NCBI GenBank assembly: GCA_963693365.1
Contig: CAVNZM010000017.1
Coordinates: 1,860,001-1,924,000 of the forward strand
Length of the DNA: 64,000 nucleotides
Reading direction: 5' to 3'
Origin: Amoebidium appalachense
Lineage: Eukaryota > Ichthyosporea
The notes beneath the pieces are model-generated. The model had not been told where the DNA came from, did not search any database, and worked only from the letters and a program-made list of their open reading frames with translations. Each line of letters begins with the position of its first letter. The first letter of the stretch is position 1. Of this stretch, positions 1-12,921 are shown piece after piece. The translations under genes were made by a program, and so were the position numbers.

Positions 1-433
1 CATAGAAAGTTTGGGTTGATTGGGGAGGAGGGGCAGGGTGGGGGAGGGGAAAGGGGGGGGGGGGGGGGGGTTGAGCCGTAATGGTTTTTTGCACATGTAA
101 GTTGTGGTTTTCAAGTGCACGCATGCAATCGACGTTGTGTAAAACTTCACGGGTGTGCGCCTCCCTGCACATACTCGCACCTTTGCATGCGCAGCTTGTC
201 TTTGTATCATGTATCTTGCAGCATGTGTATGCAGATTAAAGAGTATGGGTGGCGGTGTGGCCCGGGCGCATGTTACTTTTGTGTGCGTGTGGATGTGTGT
301 ATGCATGAGTATGTGTGTGTGTGCGTGTGCGTGCACGTGTGCATGTCCATGGGTGTGTGCATACCAATGACATTGAGTGTGTGTATGTAAGTGTTTTTGA
401 GTGCGCGTGTGCGCCTGCGAGCATGTGCACACA

Positions 434-464
<31 letters not shown>

Positions 465-696
465 ATCTGTGTATCAGGCATGATGTATACAAGCAGTTGG
501 CGCGCACATATGCCTCTGTATAATATAGGTTGAGGTTGCTTGTGCAGCTGTAGCTTGATTAAATGGGGAGGACGAGGAAGGTAACCGAATATTATACTTG
601 CCATATTGTGTGTGCTAAAACGTTTCACTGCCACCCACCTCCTCTCCTCCCTTACCCCCCTCCTCTTTTCATCCCCCCCCCCCCCCCCACCCACCC

Positions 697-727
<31 letters not shown>

Positions 728-980
728 AAAAACACGTATACACATACACACACGCACACACGCGCACACACCTCTCACCCTTCTCTCCCTCTCTCTTCCA
801 CATTCTGCTCGGAATGGTGTGCTTCAAAAAAATGTAAATGGGGTTAAAATCCAGCAACCCGGACGTGATTAATACGCACTCACCACCCAAAGTTAGCCTT
901 TCTGCCAAAAAATCGAGCAAATTTTATGTTCTTTTAAAACATTGCCTTGCCAGACACCAACGAAATTTGGAGCCGCTTAC
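1..980. other. Intron 1 of the carrier gene, low-complexity filled
   Basis: No coding exon is recognisable. The stretch holds a poly(G) run ending near 70, degenerate (GT)n between about 285 and 470, and a poly(C) block at about 673-717 running straight into poly(A) and then (CA)n to about 765. Poly(C) followed by poly(A) or (CA)n recurs throughout the window. Confidence 0.6.
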
Positions 981-1178
981 CCTGTAGAACCCGGAAATCC
1001 CCTCTGCGTTCTTTATCTGCATTAGGAGCTGCCCTATTGGGAACTTCTTCGAGGATTTTGATAGTTCCCCCGCAAGTTGTCGCCTAACTTTGATAAGTTC
1101 TATTGGGTGGGTCGTGGCAGACGCTGTCATTGCTCCAATCCCCCCAGCTATCCCCGCTTCGAGCGAAGAAAGACCCAT
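981..1178 (-). CDS. Mitochondrial carrier family protein, first coding exon (partial gene)
   Basis: The exon encodes about 66 residues beginning MGLSSLEAGIAGGIGAM. It contains the carrier signature PIELIKVRRQ, matching the family motif Px[DE]xx[KR]x[RK] that ends transmembrane helix 1. This is followed about 25 residues later by AEGISGFYR, the [DE]Gxxxx[aromatic] part of the same repeat. Members are six-helix solute exchangers of the inner mitochondrial membrane, so this is repeat 1 only. The start Met lies just before the first helix. The exon ends in AGG|GTAAGC, a canonical donor with the intron starting at 980. No further carrier exon was found to the left, so the gene must continue beyond the window. 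The helix resembles dicarboxylate/UCP-type carriers, but the substrate cannot be assigned from one exon. Confidence 0.75.
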
Positions 1179-2320
1179 ATTTGCTTTCGTTTTTTTTTTT
1201 TGGACTCGGCTGTGATCTAGCTAAATATTACCTCGTAGTCATACAATTAACTTGAATGAAGTGGGGTTTGGTTTGGAAAAGCAGTCGAGAGAGAGTCGTC
1301 TTTGAATTGCTTCACTTTGTGTATGCTAGGAATATACCCGCATGTATCGAGCAAAGAAAGCTGTCAAGTTCTCAGTGCAACGGCTAGCAGAAAGCTAATA
1401 TTATAATTATTAGATCCCTGACGCTCAGGTAGGAACGTTTCAGGCAATTATGTTATATATCAAAGGCTATTTACGTTATGAAAAAGTGAACGGATTCGGG
1501 TCGAAGTAGCGGTTTCAACTTGGGCATGCACACACAACAGCTGTGTCTGTAGTCTAAATACGCATCCCTTCCGAATGGCTTTGGAAAGTGCGTAACGCTC
1601 TCCAGGCTCCACATTGACTCAAATGACGTCATTGCGAATGCAGACTAGTGTGTGAGCCACTGCGAGAACATATCCTTGGCATGATTGGCTCGAACTGAAC
1701 CATTTTGTCATATGAAGGAAAAAGCTGTGTGTGACATATGGACGTTTTGATTCGCTACAGCTTAAAAATAAGCATATCTTAACGATGATTGGTGATATTC
1801 AACTTATGTGTTACACGATTGAGGCTCGATTTCTAGTTTTCATTTCGGTAACATATAGCCCTGACTTCAGGTCATGAGAGCTTTATATTTATTATAACAA
1901 TATTACAGAAAATCTACTATTTTTCTTCAGCCAACCAACGCCGTGGCATGCTGTTATTTTCACGTCATGCAAATCGCGACCAGCCGGCACACCGGTACCG
2001 CGGCGTCACACGGCCGCGGCGGACGTCGACGTCGAGTTGACTCCTCGGGGGAAAGGCGGAAAAAGAACTGAGTGGCCAAAAGAGAGTCTACCAAAGTGGT
2101 ACGGAATACACAAAAGTAATATGTGTAGAGGTTCTGGCATGTGGAAACTACGGGAACAAAGAGCGTTATGGTCGTCCTCAAACGGCCCATGATCAGAACA
2201 GTATGTGATGTGCGAGTCGTGTGCACGTGCATGTGCTGGCGAGTCGTGCCCATTCTATGCATGCCCTTTCCAAACAACCTGCCCCACCTTGTCCCCCCCC
2301 CCCCCCCCCCTCCCCCCCCC

Positions 2321-2351
<31 letters not shown>

Positions 2352-3089
2352 ACAATACTTCTAACAAGCACACAAGCTTTCATTTACCCTCATAGGCTCC
2401 AGGACCGGAACATGCATACGTGCTCAGTAATTTAAAGCTGGCTGCGCATCATATGTGCATGCATATGTATCGTACCGAAGGAAGAGGCCAGCAGACCTAA
2501 GAGCGCGTCCGCAGCATAGAAACACGCCCGCCAATAGCATAAGTTGACGTGCATCTTTGTCCGTGCACACGACGTTGTACGGACAGGAGAGATGCAAACA
2601 GTGCTGTACAGCAGCCTGACATATATATATTGGGCGTATAAAACCTGCTATACCTATAGCCTTGGGTGGGCGTCCATGACAGGGTTTTTAACCTGCAGCT
2701 GGGCATATAGACTATTTAAAGGCGAAAAGCCCCCGCGGGGGGGTGGGGGGGGGGGGGGGGGGGGGGGGAGATGGGCCCAGGCGAAGCTGGGGGAAGGGTG
2801 AGGCTAAAAGTGATCCTTATGTTGTTACGACCATACGGTCACAACGCAACACACGACATTAAAGATTTAACTTCGGAGTTTCTGAGGCTTTTCATGTGTT
2901 TGCGCGCAACATCTTGAGTAACACTCAATGAGAGAAACAATAGGGCAGCCATATTCAGCCATTAGGGCGCTGTTTTTGGCTGTCTGCTGCAGTTCCGGTT
3001 CGCCGGCCGGCTCAGGATCCGGCCCGATATTCTTGTCGCAGTGGGTCGCATAGTGTTGCAGCCTGTCGCAGTAGATTCCTTGTTAACAA
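1179..3089. other. Intergenic region between divergent carrier and CDC20 genes
   Basis: No gene is seen. It contains a perfect TGACGTCA palindrome (CRE/bZIP-type) at 1624-1631. A CpG-rich patch with several GGCCGCGG/GACGTCGACGTC-like boxes lies at about 1955-2045. A poly(C) run flanks (CA)n at about 2294-2356, and a poly(G) run lies at about 2737-2768. The two flanking genes point away from each other, so both promoters should lie here. Confidence 0.5.
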
Positions 3090-3142
3090 CCAATCAAATA
3101 GCTGCAGTTACAAATTAGGCAGGCCGCGAGAAATCAAATTGG
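3090..3142 (+). promoter_or_regulatory. CCAAT boxes upstream of CDC20
   Basis: A CCAAT box (3090-3094) and an inverted ATTGG box (3138-3142) lie 150-200 bp before the CDC20 start codon. Paired CCAAT boxes are typical of cell-cycle gene promoters in other eukaryotes. Their role here is inferred from position only; no TATA box is evident nearby. Confidence 0.3.
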
Positions 3143-3172
3143 CTGGTGCAGAGAAAATACTGGTCAGAACCC

Positions 3173-3274
3173 AAACGTTTATCACCCACGTCTATTCTTT
3201 ACGAAATAACGTGAAAACAAAAAACGTTTATCACCCACGTCTATTCTTTACGAAATAACGTGAAAACAAAAAAC
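3173..3274 (+). repeat. 49-bp tandem duplication before CDC20 start
   Basis: The unit AAACGTTTATCACCCACGTC... occurs at 3173-3221 and again at 3222-3270, with the match continuing to 3274. The two copies look identical. The second ends 10 bp before the ATG, so the duplication lies in the 5'UTR or core promoter. Confidence 0.9.
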
Positions 3275-3284
3275 ATCGAAAAAA

Positions 3285-5125
3285 ATGGCGTCCATCACCT
3301 CTGCTTACAGCTCGCCCAAGAAGATGGTGTCCGTTCTCTCTGCCTGCAATACGCCGGGCAAGTCCGGCAAGAAGGTCAGCTGCGGAGACCGCTTCATCAC
3401 CAACCGGTCATCTATGGACTACGACGCCTCCCACTATGCCATGATTAAAACCAAGGAGAATGCCGGGGAGTTGAGCGACTGGGACAAGTCTACACAGGCT
3501 GCCTGCTTCACCGCCGCACCCGAGGCGAAGGTGCTCGCCTACTCCCAGAAGCCCCCCGCTCCCCCAGAGGGCCACATGGCCAGCGTTCGTGCAGTTTTCC
3601 AGCAGAACGCAAAGATTCAACGCAAGAAGACCGCCCGTCACATCCCTACCAGCTCGGAACGAGTGCTTGACGCTCCCGACTTCCGTGACGATTACTACCT
3701 CAACCTTCTGTCGTGGCACCCCCAGAGCAGCCACCTCGCCGTTGCCCTAGGGCCCACCGTCTACATCTGGAACTCCGACAACGGTGACATCACCAAGCTG
3801 ATGGACCTTCCGGGCGAAGATGACTACGTCAGCTCTGTGTCGTGGATGTCCGAAAACAATATCCTCGCTGTTGGCACCAGCACCAACGAGGTGCAGCTGT
3901 GGAACCTCGAGGCCACCAAGCGCATCCGCACTATGCACGGCCACAACTCCCGTGTCGGCTCTCTCGCATGGAACCGCAATGTTCTTGCGTCTGGCAGCCG
4001 CAGCGGTAACATTCATCTTCACGATGTCCGCATCCAGAACCACCACATCGACACCCTTCAGCAGCACACCCAAGAGGTTTGCGGTCTGGAGTGGTCCAAG
4101 AATGGTGTTCTTGCCAGCGGTGGCAACGACAACATTGTGAACATCTGGGACCAGCAAGCCAATGGCTCCCCACGATTCACCTTCACCGACCACCAGGCTG
4201 CCGTTAAGGTAATTATCCGCCAGTTCTGTCATTGGCTAAAAACCCCTTTGCCCTTCGATCTGGGAACTATAAGGCAGCAAAACCTTTGCATATGCAGGAT
4301 GAAGAGTTAATTAACCCCTAAGCCTGTTTTTCGTTAAAACTCAAACGGCCCTTTTCCCCACAAGTTGAACACCATAGCCCTTGCATCTGTGGGTTGAGAA
4401 CATTCACACAACCTTTTTCTAGCCTTCCCTTTTGCCTTTACATAAGACTGATTCTTCTTTTCTCTTCAGGCGCTGGCGTGGTGCCCGTGGCAGGACAACC
4501 TTCTTGCCACTGGTGGCGGCACCGCCGACCGGAGCATCAAGTTCTGGAACACCACTTCTGGACAGCTTGTTAACAGCATCCAGACCGACAGCCAAGTGTG
4601 CTCTCTGCTCTGGTCAAAGGAGCACCGCGAGATCATCTCTTCCCACGGGTTCTCCAAGAACCAGCTCTGCATCTGGAAGTACCCGTCTATGGCCCTCGTT
4701 GCTGAGCTCATGGGTAGGTTTCCCTTCCAAAATTTGGTTACGCTACTGTCTCTTTGTTTACCACACGATACCATATGCAAATGATTACACACACCAACTC
4801 AAGCATCCTACTCTTTCTCTCTTTGCTCTGAGGTTTGCCCTTGAGATCATTATCTTATATAGCCCAAGTTTGCTTGTTTTTTATTTTTTGTTTTTTTATA
4901 TTTTTGTGGTCGTTGTTGAAGACCTATTCACGACTGCTTGCAGGGCACACCCAGCGAGTTCTCAACATGGCCATGTCACCCGACGGCCAGACCGTGGTCA
5001 GCGCTGCCGGTGACGAGACACTCCGCTTCTGGAACTGCTTCGCTTCGGACAGTGCCCGCAAGACTGCTGCTGTCAAGAACACCAAGGGGGGCTTCGCACC
5101 GTCCATCCAGCGCAGCATTCGCTGA
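3285..5125 (+). CDS. CDC20: CDC20/Fizzy, WD40 activator of the anaphase-promoting complex
   Basis: Exons 3285-4208, 4470-4713 and 4944-5125 join in frame to 449 residues, with GT-AG introns of 261 and 230 nt. The N-terminal region carries a C-box-like DRFITNR (residues 35-41), a KEN box (57-59) and a Mad2-interaction motif beginning KVL at 82 and reaching Pro 90, which aligns with the KILR region of human CDC20. A seven-bladed WD40 propeller follows from about residue 125 ([16 protein letters not shown] entry). The protein ends in Ile-Arg, the IR tail that docks on APC/C subunits. CDC20 recruits mitotic substrates to APC/C and is the target of the spindle checkpoint; the Mad2 motif and IR tail separate it from generic WD40 proteins. 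The C-box has Thr where most CDC20 and CDH1 proteins have Pro. Unlike the neighbouring genes, its introns are short and free of long C/G runs. Confidence 0.95.
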
Positions 5126-6570
5126 AGGAAAACTCTTGCCTAATCTCTAACAACCCCTGGGCATGTATGTTTCTCTTCTATAAGCGCTTTGCTTCCGCTT
5201 GTGGTGGCCGGTTGTGTTGTGATTTGCATGAGGTGCAACAGTGGTGGATGAATGTTGCCATGCGCTCCCCCCCCCCCCCCCCCCCCCCCCCCCCAAACTC
5301 CATTCCCCTTTTGCCTCCCCCAATCTGTGCTTCCTGTAGCATTGCCTCCGTTTCTCCCCCTGAAGAAGTTGCTTTGCACTCTCTTCTTGTGTGCTGAAAT
5401 AATCGTGGCACTGCTTCTTTTGTGGTTTGGAAACAGCATTTGCATTTTGCACAGCTGTCCTGCCCTCCACCCCTTATCCCTTACACCATCCTTGGATTTG
5501 CACGGTTTGGCATTCTGGGTCAAAAGGTGGGGCGCCAGCCAGCGAGCGCACACCATGTCCCAGGCACGTTCAGCAACGGCCTGGGCATGGCGGCCTTGCA
5601 TTGTGTCTTTCGGCATATGCTCGGCAAAGTTTTTCATTCACAAAGAGACTGTCAGACGCCCCTTCCTTTTCAATACCAGTGGCTGTGCCGTGTGTGGTTC
5701 CAAGGCCTTTATTCTCTCCCCTTTTCTCAAACTGACAACCCGTATGTATTATTTTGGCATGGAAGTTTTCGATAGAAGAATGAATATCTTGCCCAATGGG
5801 CATGTGTCTATCGACACAATGTATATAGAAGGCTCAACTTGTGTGTGTGTGTTTTGGTTCGTCCGGCACCCGTAAGGGCATGTGAACTTTTGCAACAGGT
5901 GGGTTGCAGTGTAATGAATGAATGCGGAAGCAAGCGCACACCCTCTGAAGTCAAAGTTTGCTGGAAACAACGCACTGCATTTGCGCACAAACACATACAC
6001 ACACACGGTACACACCAAAGGGGGGGGGGGGGACAAAAAAAACATGCCTTGACATGATAGTTAATAAAAACACGCCCGCACACATGCACCATGGGCTCGT
6101 TTCTCCCCTGCCCAGCCGCCACGAGGCATGCACCCTTTCCCCCGGCCCAAACCTGGCACAAGGGGATCCGAATTCTAATATAACTTTATATGTTCGTGAA
6201 CTTTACGTTCGCTATTTTGACCCATCTGTAGCTACCACCTGCCCCTCCAATGCATATCCAAAGTTCTTGGTCGGGGGCCGGGTCCGGAACCGCCATCCTG
6301 CATGTGCACACCGTAAAATGGAGATTCGGTGCATGTACTGATATGTGTGCACCCGCCATACACGGTATCGATATCCACGTGTGTAAAATCATATATAGAG
6401 TTCCACGAATCATCAAGGCGCTTTTCTGAAATACTGCTCAGCATTACGGTTGGCGATTGGTTTACGTGTACACCAACCCCCCTTCCCGCCGCAGATACTA
6501 AAGTCTCTTTGCCTGAGGAGGGAGGGGGAGGTGAGGGCATTTTCTGTTTCCCAATAAATTTCTCAGTACT

Positions 6571-6584
6571 CCCCCCCCCCCCCC

Positions 6585-6676
<92 letters not shown>
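6571..6676. repeat. Composite C-run / (CT)n / C-run
   Basis: About 25 C residues, then about 25 CT dinucleotides, then about 32 C residues form an uninterrupted homopyrimidine strand of 106 bp. Such tracts can form triplex (H-DNA) or i-motif structures. Confidence 0.95.
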
Positions 6677-6678
<2 letters not shown>

Positions 6679-7086
6679 GCGTCATTAGTAGACACCAAAA
6701 GCACAAAGAGAGACCATATCAAGATATTTTACTAAATGTACTTGGGCCGTATGCCGTTCAAAGCATTCTAACAGAAAATTCAACATTGACAAACACACAC
6801 CGTCTCGGAATTCGAATTAGTAACACTAGCTATAGGCTAGTGCTATCGTGTATACTTCGTATATATGTAGTCCAACACTGAATGGAGGGCCGCGGCACGT
6901 GCACAGTATCTTTGAGATAGAAGATAGAAGAGTTGCAGGCCTAGGTGGATGGGATGGGACGGCTTATAAAGTTATCGTGCACGTGGTGCAATTATTCTGT
7001 GCTTTCTTGCTGTACCTTGCTCTACATTATACCAAGCCACCATCAGAATTCTGTGCTTCGTATACAATTGAGTCAGTCACACTATC

Positions 7087-7128
<42 letters not shown>

Positions 7129-7567
7129 CCAAAACTACCGGCCAACTTCGAGGCTCTAGATCTCTCTATCTCAACCCTTTTTTTTGATTAGTAACGGACC
7201 ATATCGCCATTTCCCGGTGTGATGTAAGCATGGCGTCGATTGATATGTATAATAAGGTTAGTGCAAACGTCACCGATTCAATTTGGCCGGTATACGTATG
7301 GCATATGTGTACGTGGACGAAACACACGATGAATGGCTTGCCTACATCTGGCAATGTCATTTCCTTTTTAGGCAGTTGCGCAGTCGAGACAAGCAGTTGA
7401 GTTTCTTTAACATCAAATACACGTATATTCGTGACCGCAGTTATGATGCAAATACACACCATCGTGCACATGATCTCACGGCACACACATGCACAAGTCG
7501 TATACAACCACACATACACCTTCACATGCACACGCGCGCACACACAACATGGATTGCACACACACCT

Positions 7568-7598
<31 letters not shown>

Positions 7599-7669
7599 GG
7601 AGGAGAAGGGGGAGAATATGATGCGTTACAGATATAATTAGGCCTTTGAGAGCAGAATGTGTGTGTCCA

Positions 7670-7706
<37 letters not shown>

Positions 7707-8578
7707 ACGCGCGTGTGCGTGTGCCTGCCCGTGCGTGAGCGCACGTGTGTCTGTGTGCCTGTGTGTTTGTGGTGGTGGACCAGGTGGTGGTGGTGGGCTG
7801 GGGGGGGAGGGGGGGGGGGGGGGGGGGGGAGGGAATCTGGGAGGGATGTGTGCTTCATGGCCAAGTTGCTGCTTCAAACACATTGCCCATGGAACTGAAA
7901 GCACGGGAGAGGTATTTATTGAGATGTTGTGTCTCTAGATGCTGTGTAACTCGGTTTCGAACAGAGAAAGAAAAAATTGAAATATACAAATATGGCACGC
8001 CCAGTCTTTAGTCAGGCCACGAATCGACTGTCATGTTTATGTTACATGTTCAACCTCCTTTTCATAACCTCCTTTTCTCTAATCACCTTGCCCGAACCAG
8101 GCGCATGTATGTGCACTGTGCCACACCCCAGAAATTCAATAATGAGGGTTGCAAGTACGTGTATTTAAAGACAGTACGATGTACTTTCGAATCTTTGTTA
8201 AAATACTGTATTTTATACAAAAAAAACTCTTTTGGTAAAAAGAAACATAATGGATAGAAAAACCTCGGGAATAAAAACATAATTACATGTATAACCTTGC
8301 TGCTCTGTCAGGCAGATCAAAACCATGTCGGCCCGGGATTATCAAGCTACTCTGGTCATCACACACACGATTACACCAACAAAATTAGATATGCCTCGCG
8401 TGTGCTTAGAAAAATCACTAAATTACTAAGTCTGAACTATCTGTAAAAACGAAGAAGCCACCAACAGATTTCGGTGTTTGATAATCGGTGCACCGTAAAA
8501 GCTTGAAAACTGAACGTCTCTGACCGGATTACAAATAAAATTCCATTTCATAGAAACTGTGATATCAAGGAGGTTCCC

Positions 8579-8648
8579 CCTGTATGGATATACTTGTATG
8601 GATATACTGTATGGATGTATTTGTATAAATATGCTTGTATAGGTAAAC
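8579..8648 (+). repeat. TTGTATGGATATAC-like minisatellite
   Basis: About five degenerate units of 10-14 bp based on TTGTATGGATATAC and TTGTATAAATATGC lie in an AT-rich stretch between CDC20 and flotillin. Confidence 0.6.
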
Positions 8649-8669
8649 TTTAAGGGTATACCTTAACTA

Positions 8670-8690
8670 TATTCCTACTTTTTTTATTGT
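8670..8690 (+). repeat. Isolated TATTCCTACTTTTTT box
   Basis: The box ATATTCCTACTTTTTTTATT matches the terminal motif of the palindromic element at 49533-49850. It is also found at 31679-31695. Confidence 0.45.
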
Positions 8691-9575
8691 ATACTTATAA
8701 ACGGTATATGTTTTATGGCATCTGGGTTGTTGTTGCCCTGGCAGCCGGAGGGAGTAATCAGTACGCGTTTGATCCCTTTGATGGTTACTTGACTTTGATG
8801 TTTACCGAGTCCTTGAAAGACTGTGTGGGGGTTAAGATAAGTTATCAAACACGTTGATGCAAAACAACATAATATGTGCTCATTGTTTCTTCTTTGCGAT
8901 GCCACACAGATAGCTTGAGATACCGGGGAGGAAAAAGAAAGGAACGTGCATGCGAAAGTGCATTTGTGTAGTGTGCGGCTGTCATGTGTGGGTTAAGTGA
9001 ACAAGTGACTGAGTCAATGAGTGAGTAAGTGTGTGAGAGTGCGGGTGTTACTGGGGGTGATTGTGTGGTCGTGTGGTGGTGTGTGAGTGACTGAGTGTGA
9101 GTGTGAGTGTGAGTGTGAGTGTGAGTGTGAGTGCGAGCACGCGGCGCGCGCGCGCACGCGCGTGAGTCTACGTTTGTGTGTGTATACGTGTGTATGTGTG
9201 CCTGCGTCAGTGTGTGTGTGTGCATATACGGGCACACGTGCTTATGCGTGTTACTGACTAAGAGAGCGTGCATGAGCACATATCTACTGTATATACCGAC
9301 ATGTGTTATCGACGTGCGATTGCATTGCGTTACGTGATTGCGCTTCCAAGCAATTTTCGAATTATTTCTCAAAGCATTATCAAAGCATTTATGATGAACC
9401 ATTTTAGATAAACTGTCTCGAAAGCACCGCTCACATAATTTTGAAAACCAGCATTTTGCAAGTATTTTTTTCCTTGAAATATCTCCATTTCGACCGTTCC
9501 AAAAGCAATGCAAAGCAATTGTGAAGCATTTTCACGGCAAATTGGGACATATTCACACTCATTGCACCCATGTAC

Positions 9576-9779
9576 TTATGTGTTTGCGTCACTTACATCG
9601 ACAATATTTAGTCCGGTAAGTTTTTCCACAAGGGGAGGTAGCTGTGTGATTATTTCGATGACTTCTCCCGTCACACGGGCAGCCCCTACGTCCTCTTCAT
9701 CAGCACTTATCATCACCAGTTTGTCCATGCGGGAAAGGGGCGCTGCAACTTCGGCAGTAACCTGTATTTGTGTGTGTGT

Positions 9780-9846
<67 letters not shown>

Positions 9847-10344
9847 GGGGGGAGGGGGGGGAGGGGAGGGGGGGAGGAGGAGGAGGGGGAGGGGGGGGAA
9901 TGTTTGTGTATGTGTGTTGAGGGGTGTGTGCGTATGTGTACGTGTTTGTGTGCATGTTGGGGGGAGGGGGGAGGAGGAGGAGGAGGGGGAGGGGGAGCGG
10001 TGTGTAGTTGTGTGTGTGTGTGTGTGTGTGGTTGGGGGGGGGGGGGGGGGGGGGGGGAGGGGGTGTTGTTAATGTGTGCGGAAAGCGGACAGGGCGAGGG
10101 GGGGGAAGAGCGGGCGTGTGTGTTTGTGTGTGTGTGCGTGTGTGTGTGCGCCCGCCCGTGGGTGTGTGTGCGCCCGCGTGTTGGTGAGTGTGCATGTGTG
10201 TGTGTGTGTACGCGTGTGTGCCTACAGCACCCTCCCCGTCTTTCCCAATCTCTCACCGCCAATCTTCCTCCCATCACTCCCACCTCTATACATGCACACA
10301 CACACCGTTATTCACTTACTCGCTCACTATCTTTACCACGTTCC

Positions 10345-10378
<34 letters not shown>

Positions 10379-11961
10379 ACCCACACACAGACATGCAGAC
10401 AATGCACACACCCAACCCACGAAGCTCCCCCCATACCCCCTCCCCTCCCCCCGCGCCGCCCGATGTCACACCACTCACTCAGCCCCCCCCCCCCCCCCCC
10501 CCCTCTCCCCCCTCCCCCCGTCCCACCACCACCACCTCCCCACCCCCCTCCCCACCCCCCCTCCACAGCCACACCCCCCGTCTCGCCTCCCCCTCCAAGT
10601 TCTCTTCCCCCCCCCTCCCCCTCTCCACACACACACCACACACACATATACACATCTACCCACCCACCCACCCACCCACCTCCACCCGGCAACCCCCCCC
10701 CCCCCCCCCCCCCCCACGCCACCCTCGCCTCCTCCAAGCACACACACATCCCCCTCTCCACATTCGCTAGAGCCTGGATTCAACCCCCCCCCCCCCCCCC
10801 CCCCAACCCTCCCCTCTTCAGCCTCTTTCCCCCGCCCCTTTGTCCCCCCCCCCCCCCCCCCGCCCCTTTCCCCCGCCCCTTTGTCCCCCCCCCCCCCCCC
10901 CCCCCCCCCCCCGCCCCGCCCCTTTGCTCTTCCCACTTTTTCTCTCTCCACATGAACCCACCGTAAACACCTAAACACACATCTCCCCCCTTTTACCTTA
11001 GGCAGTGCCTGGAAGATCATATCAGCCACCGCAGCCTTTCCATATCGCCTATAGGCCTCAGCTCTCAGCTGCATGGCCTCGGCATGTGCCTTGCCCTGAA
11101 GCTCAATGGCTTCGGCTTCCGCCTGTCCCTTGGCCTGAAACATAAATCCACACATGTGAGGAACACTTGAAATTTCATTTTATCATGGAAAAGTACTATA
11201 TAGCAGACCCAGCCACACATGGGGCCCGGCTCCCGTGTATTCCGTAACCTGAAAACATAAATCCATGCATGTGAGAAACTAGGGAGTTTCATACACGAGC
11301 GTTCACTATGACAGTCACGGGGTAGGATCGTCAACTTTCTCTTCTCTTCTCTCATCTACTCTTTCTCTAAGCTTTTGACGATCTATAAGGATGAAAATAA
11401 AAATCCTAAATCCAGAAATTGTCAAAATCCGGATTTCAGGGATTGATGGATCCGAAATCAGATCTTACCTGGATCATAAATTGGAATTAATAAGAACATT
11501 AAATAGAATTAACAGGAATTCCATGTAAATGAAGCTCATCCAATTCGATGACGTGACCTGCTGATAGTTACCATGACGACATCGGCTTCAGCCTGCCCCG
11601 TGGCCCGAAACACATGGATGTGAGAAAAGTTAAGATTTCATGATTGTCAAAACCACACAGAATCATTGGTTCAAACCAATTTTTGTTTTTTATTTAATAA
11701 GTTAACCAATTGTAATCTTAGTCAGATTTTCCAGAAATAAATTGGTTCATAGGAGGTTGAGTTGTTGCACGTCCATCAAAACGAAAAGGGGCAAGGGCGG
11801 GGGGAGGGGGGGGGGGGAAGGGAAAGACAAACAGACCTTGATAGCTTCTGCCTGAGCCTCGGCTTCCAGTGTCAGTCTTGCCCTGTGTGCGTGTGCGTGC
11901 GTGTGCGTGTGCGCGCGCGTGTGTGTGTGTATGCATGTGTGCGGCCACATACACTTGAAAA

Positions 11962-12001
<40 letters not shown>

Positions 12002-12374
12002 ATATGTCAACAGTCTTAAACGACCTCGTGTGGTATGGGCCTCCTGCCGGGCGGACGGGCGGGCAGGGGGGAGGGGGAGGGGGGGGGGGGGGGAGAGGGA
12101 GGGAACCGAATGTCTGTGCATAAGAGGCGGGAGTGTGATATGGAGGCTCAAATACGATATGAACATTGGCAAATAACGGATATTTAATATGGGAAATTGG
12201 TTTAGGGAACATTATACATGTAAAACGGGGTCTACGAAGCACGGATGAAAGCATTGGGTAATACTGATTGATATGCTCACACAACAATTCATTGTTTTTG
12301 TTTGCGTTGTGGCCTAGAAGGTGTGAATAGATAGTGGTGGGTGGGTGAATGGAAGGGTGAGGGTGAGGTTTGGA

Positions 12375-12412
<38 letters not shown>

Positions 12413-12809
12413 GGGGGAGGGGAGAGTGGGGTTTGAAGAGGAGGTGGGCTGCAAAACTGGCTGTGAATACGTCCCTCCTCCTTCGTGTCATCGTTTGGAA
12501 AGTGTGTGTGTGTGTGAGGGGGGGAAGGGAGAGTGGGGTTTGAAGAGGAGGTGGGCTGCAAAACTGGCTGTGAATACGTCTCTCCTCCTTCGTGTCATCC
12601 TCTATCCATTCTCTCGCGCTCTCTCTCTGTCCACCCCCCCCCCCCCCCCTCCCCCCCCCCCCCCCCCTTCCCCCTCCCTCTCTCCCCACACCCACCCACA
12701 CAACCATACCTAAACACACATGCACACGCATGCATGGAGCCGGCGAGCGCGCGCGCGGGCACACACACACACACACTCACCTACCCACCCACCCACACAC
12801 CCACACACT

Positions 12810-12842
<33 letters not shown>

Positions 12843-12868
12843 ACGTGTGGACACACACATGCTCTTCT

Positions 12869-12921
<53 letters not shown>

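Larger units (their letters stand above)
5126..9575. other. CDC20 3' region and intergenic DNA toward flotillin
   Basis: No gene is recognised. The region is convergent (CDC20 plus, flotillin minus), so it holds both 3' ends. It contains poly(C) runs (about 5267-5294, 7091-7126), poly(G) runs (about 6019-6032, 7567-7597, 7801-7829), (GT)n at about 7659-7695 and GTGAGT hexamer repeats at about 9090-9135. The stretch 7870-8570 is ordinary AT-rich sequence with no long frame. All apparent frames here are reads through repeats. Confidence 0.5.

Noticed and set aside
115-847. Overlapping open frames rich in Cys-Val, His-Thr and Pro on both strands
   Set aside because: They are translations of (GT)n, (CA)n and poly(C). 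The same appearance recurs at every microsatellite in the window and no splice or family evidence supports them.
9570-9590. Extra 3' exon of flotillin using the GTAAGT donor at 9590-9585
   Set aside because: The unspliced frame stops six codons later and yields 427 residues, matching the family. No downstream exon with flotillin similarity is visible.
9508-10966. Long plus-strand frames (up to 420 aa) of Gly, Pro and Val-Cys
   Set aside because: They read through poly(G), poly(C) and (GT)n in flotillin intron 14 and overlap a well-supported minus-strand exon.
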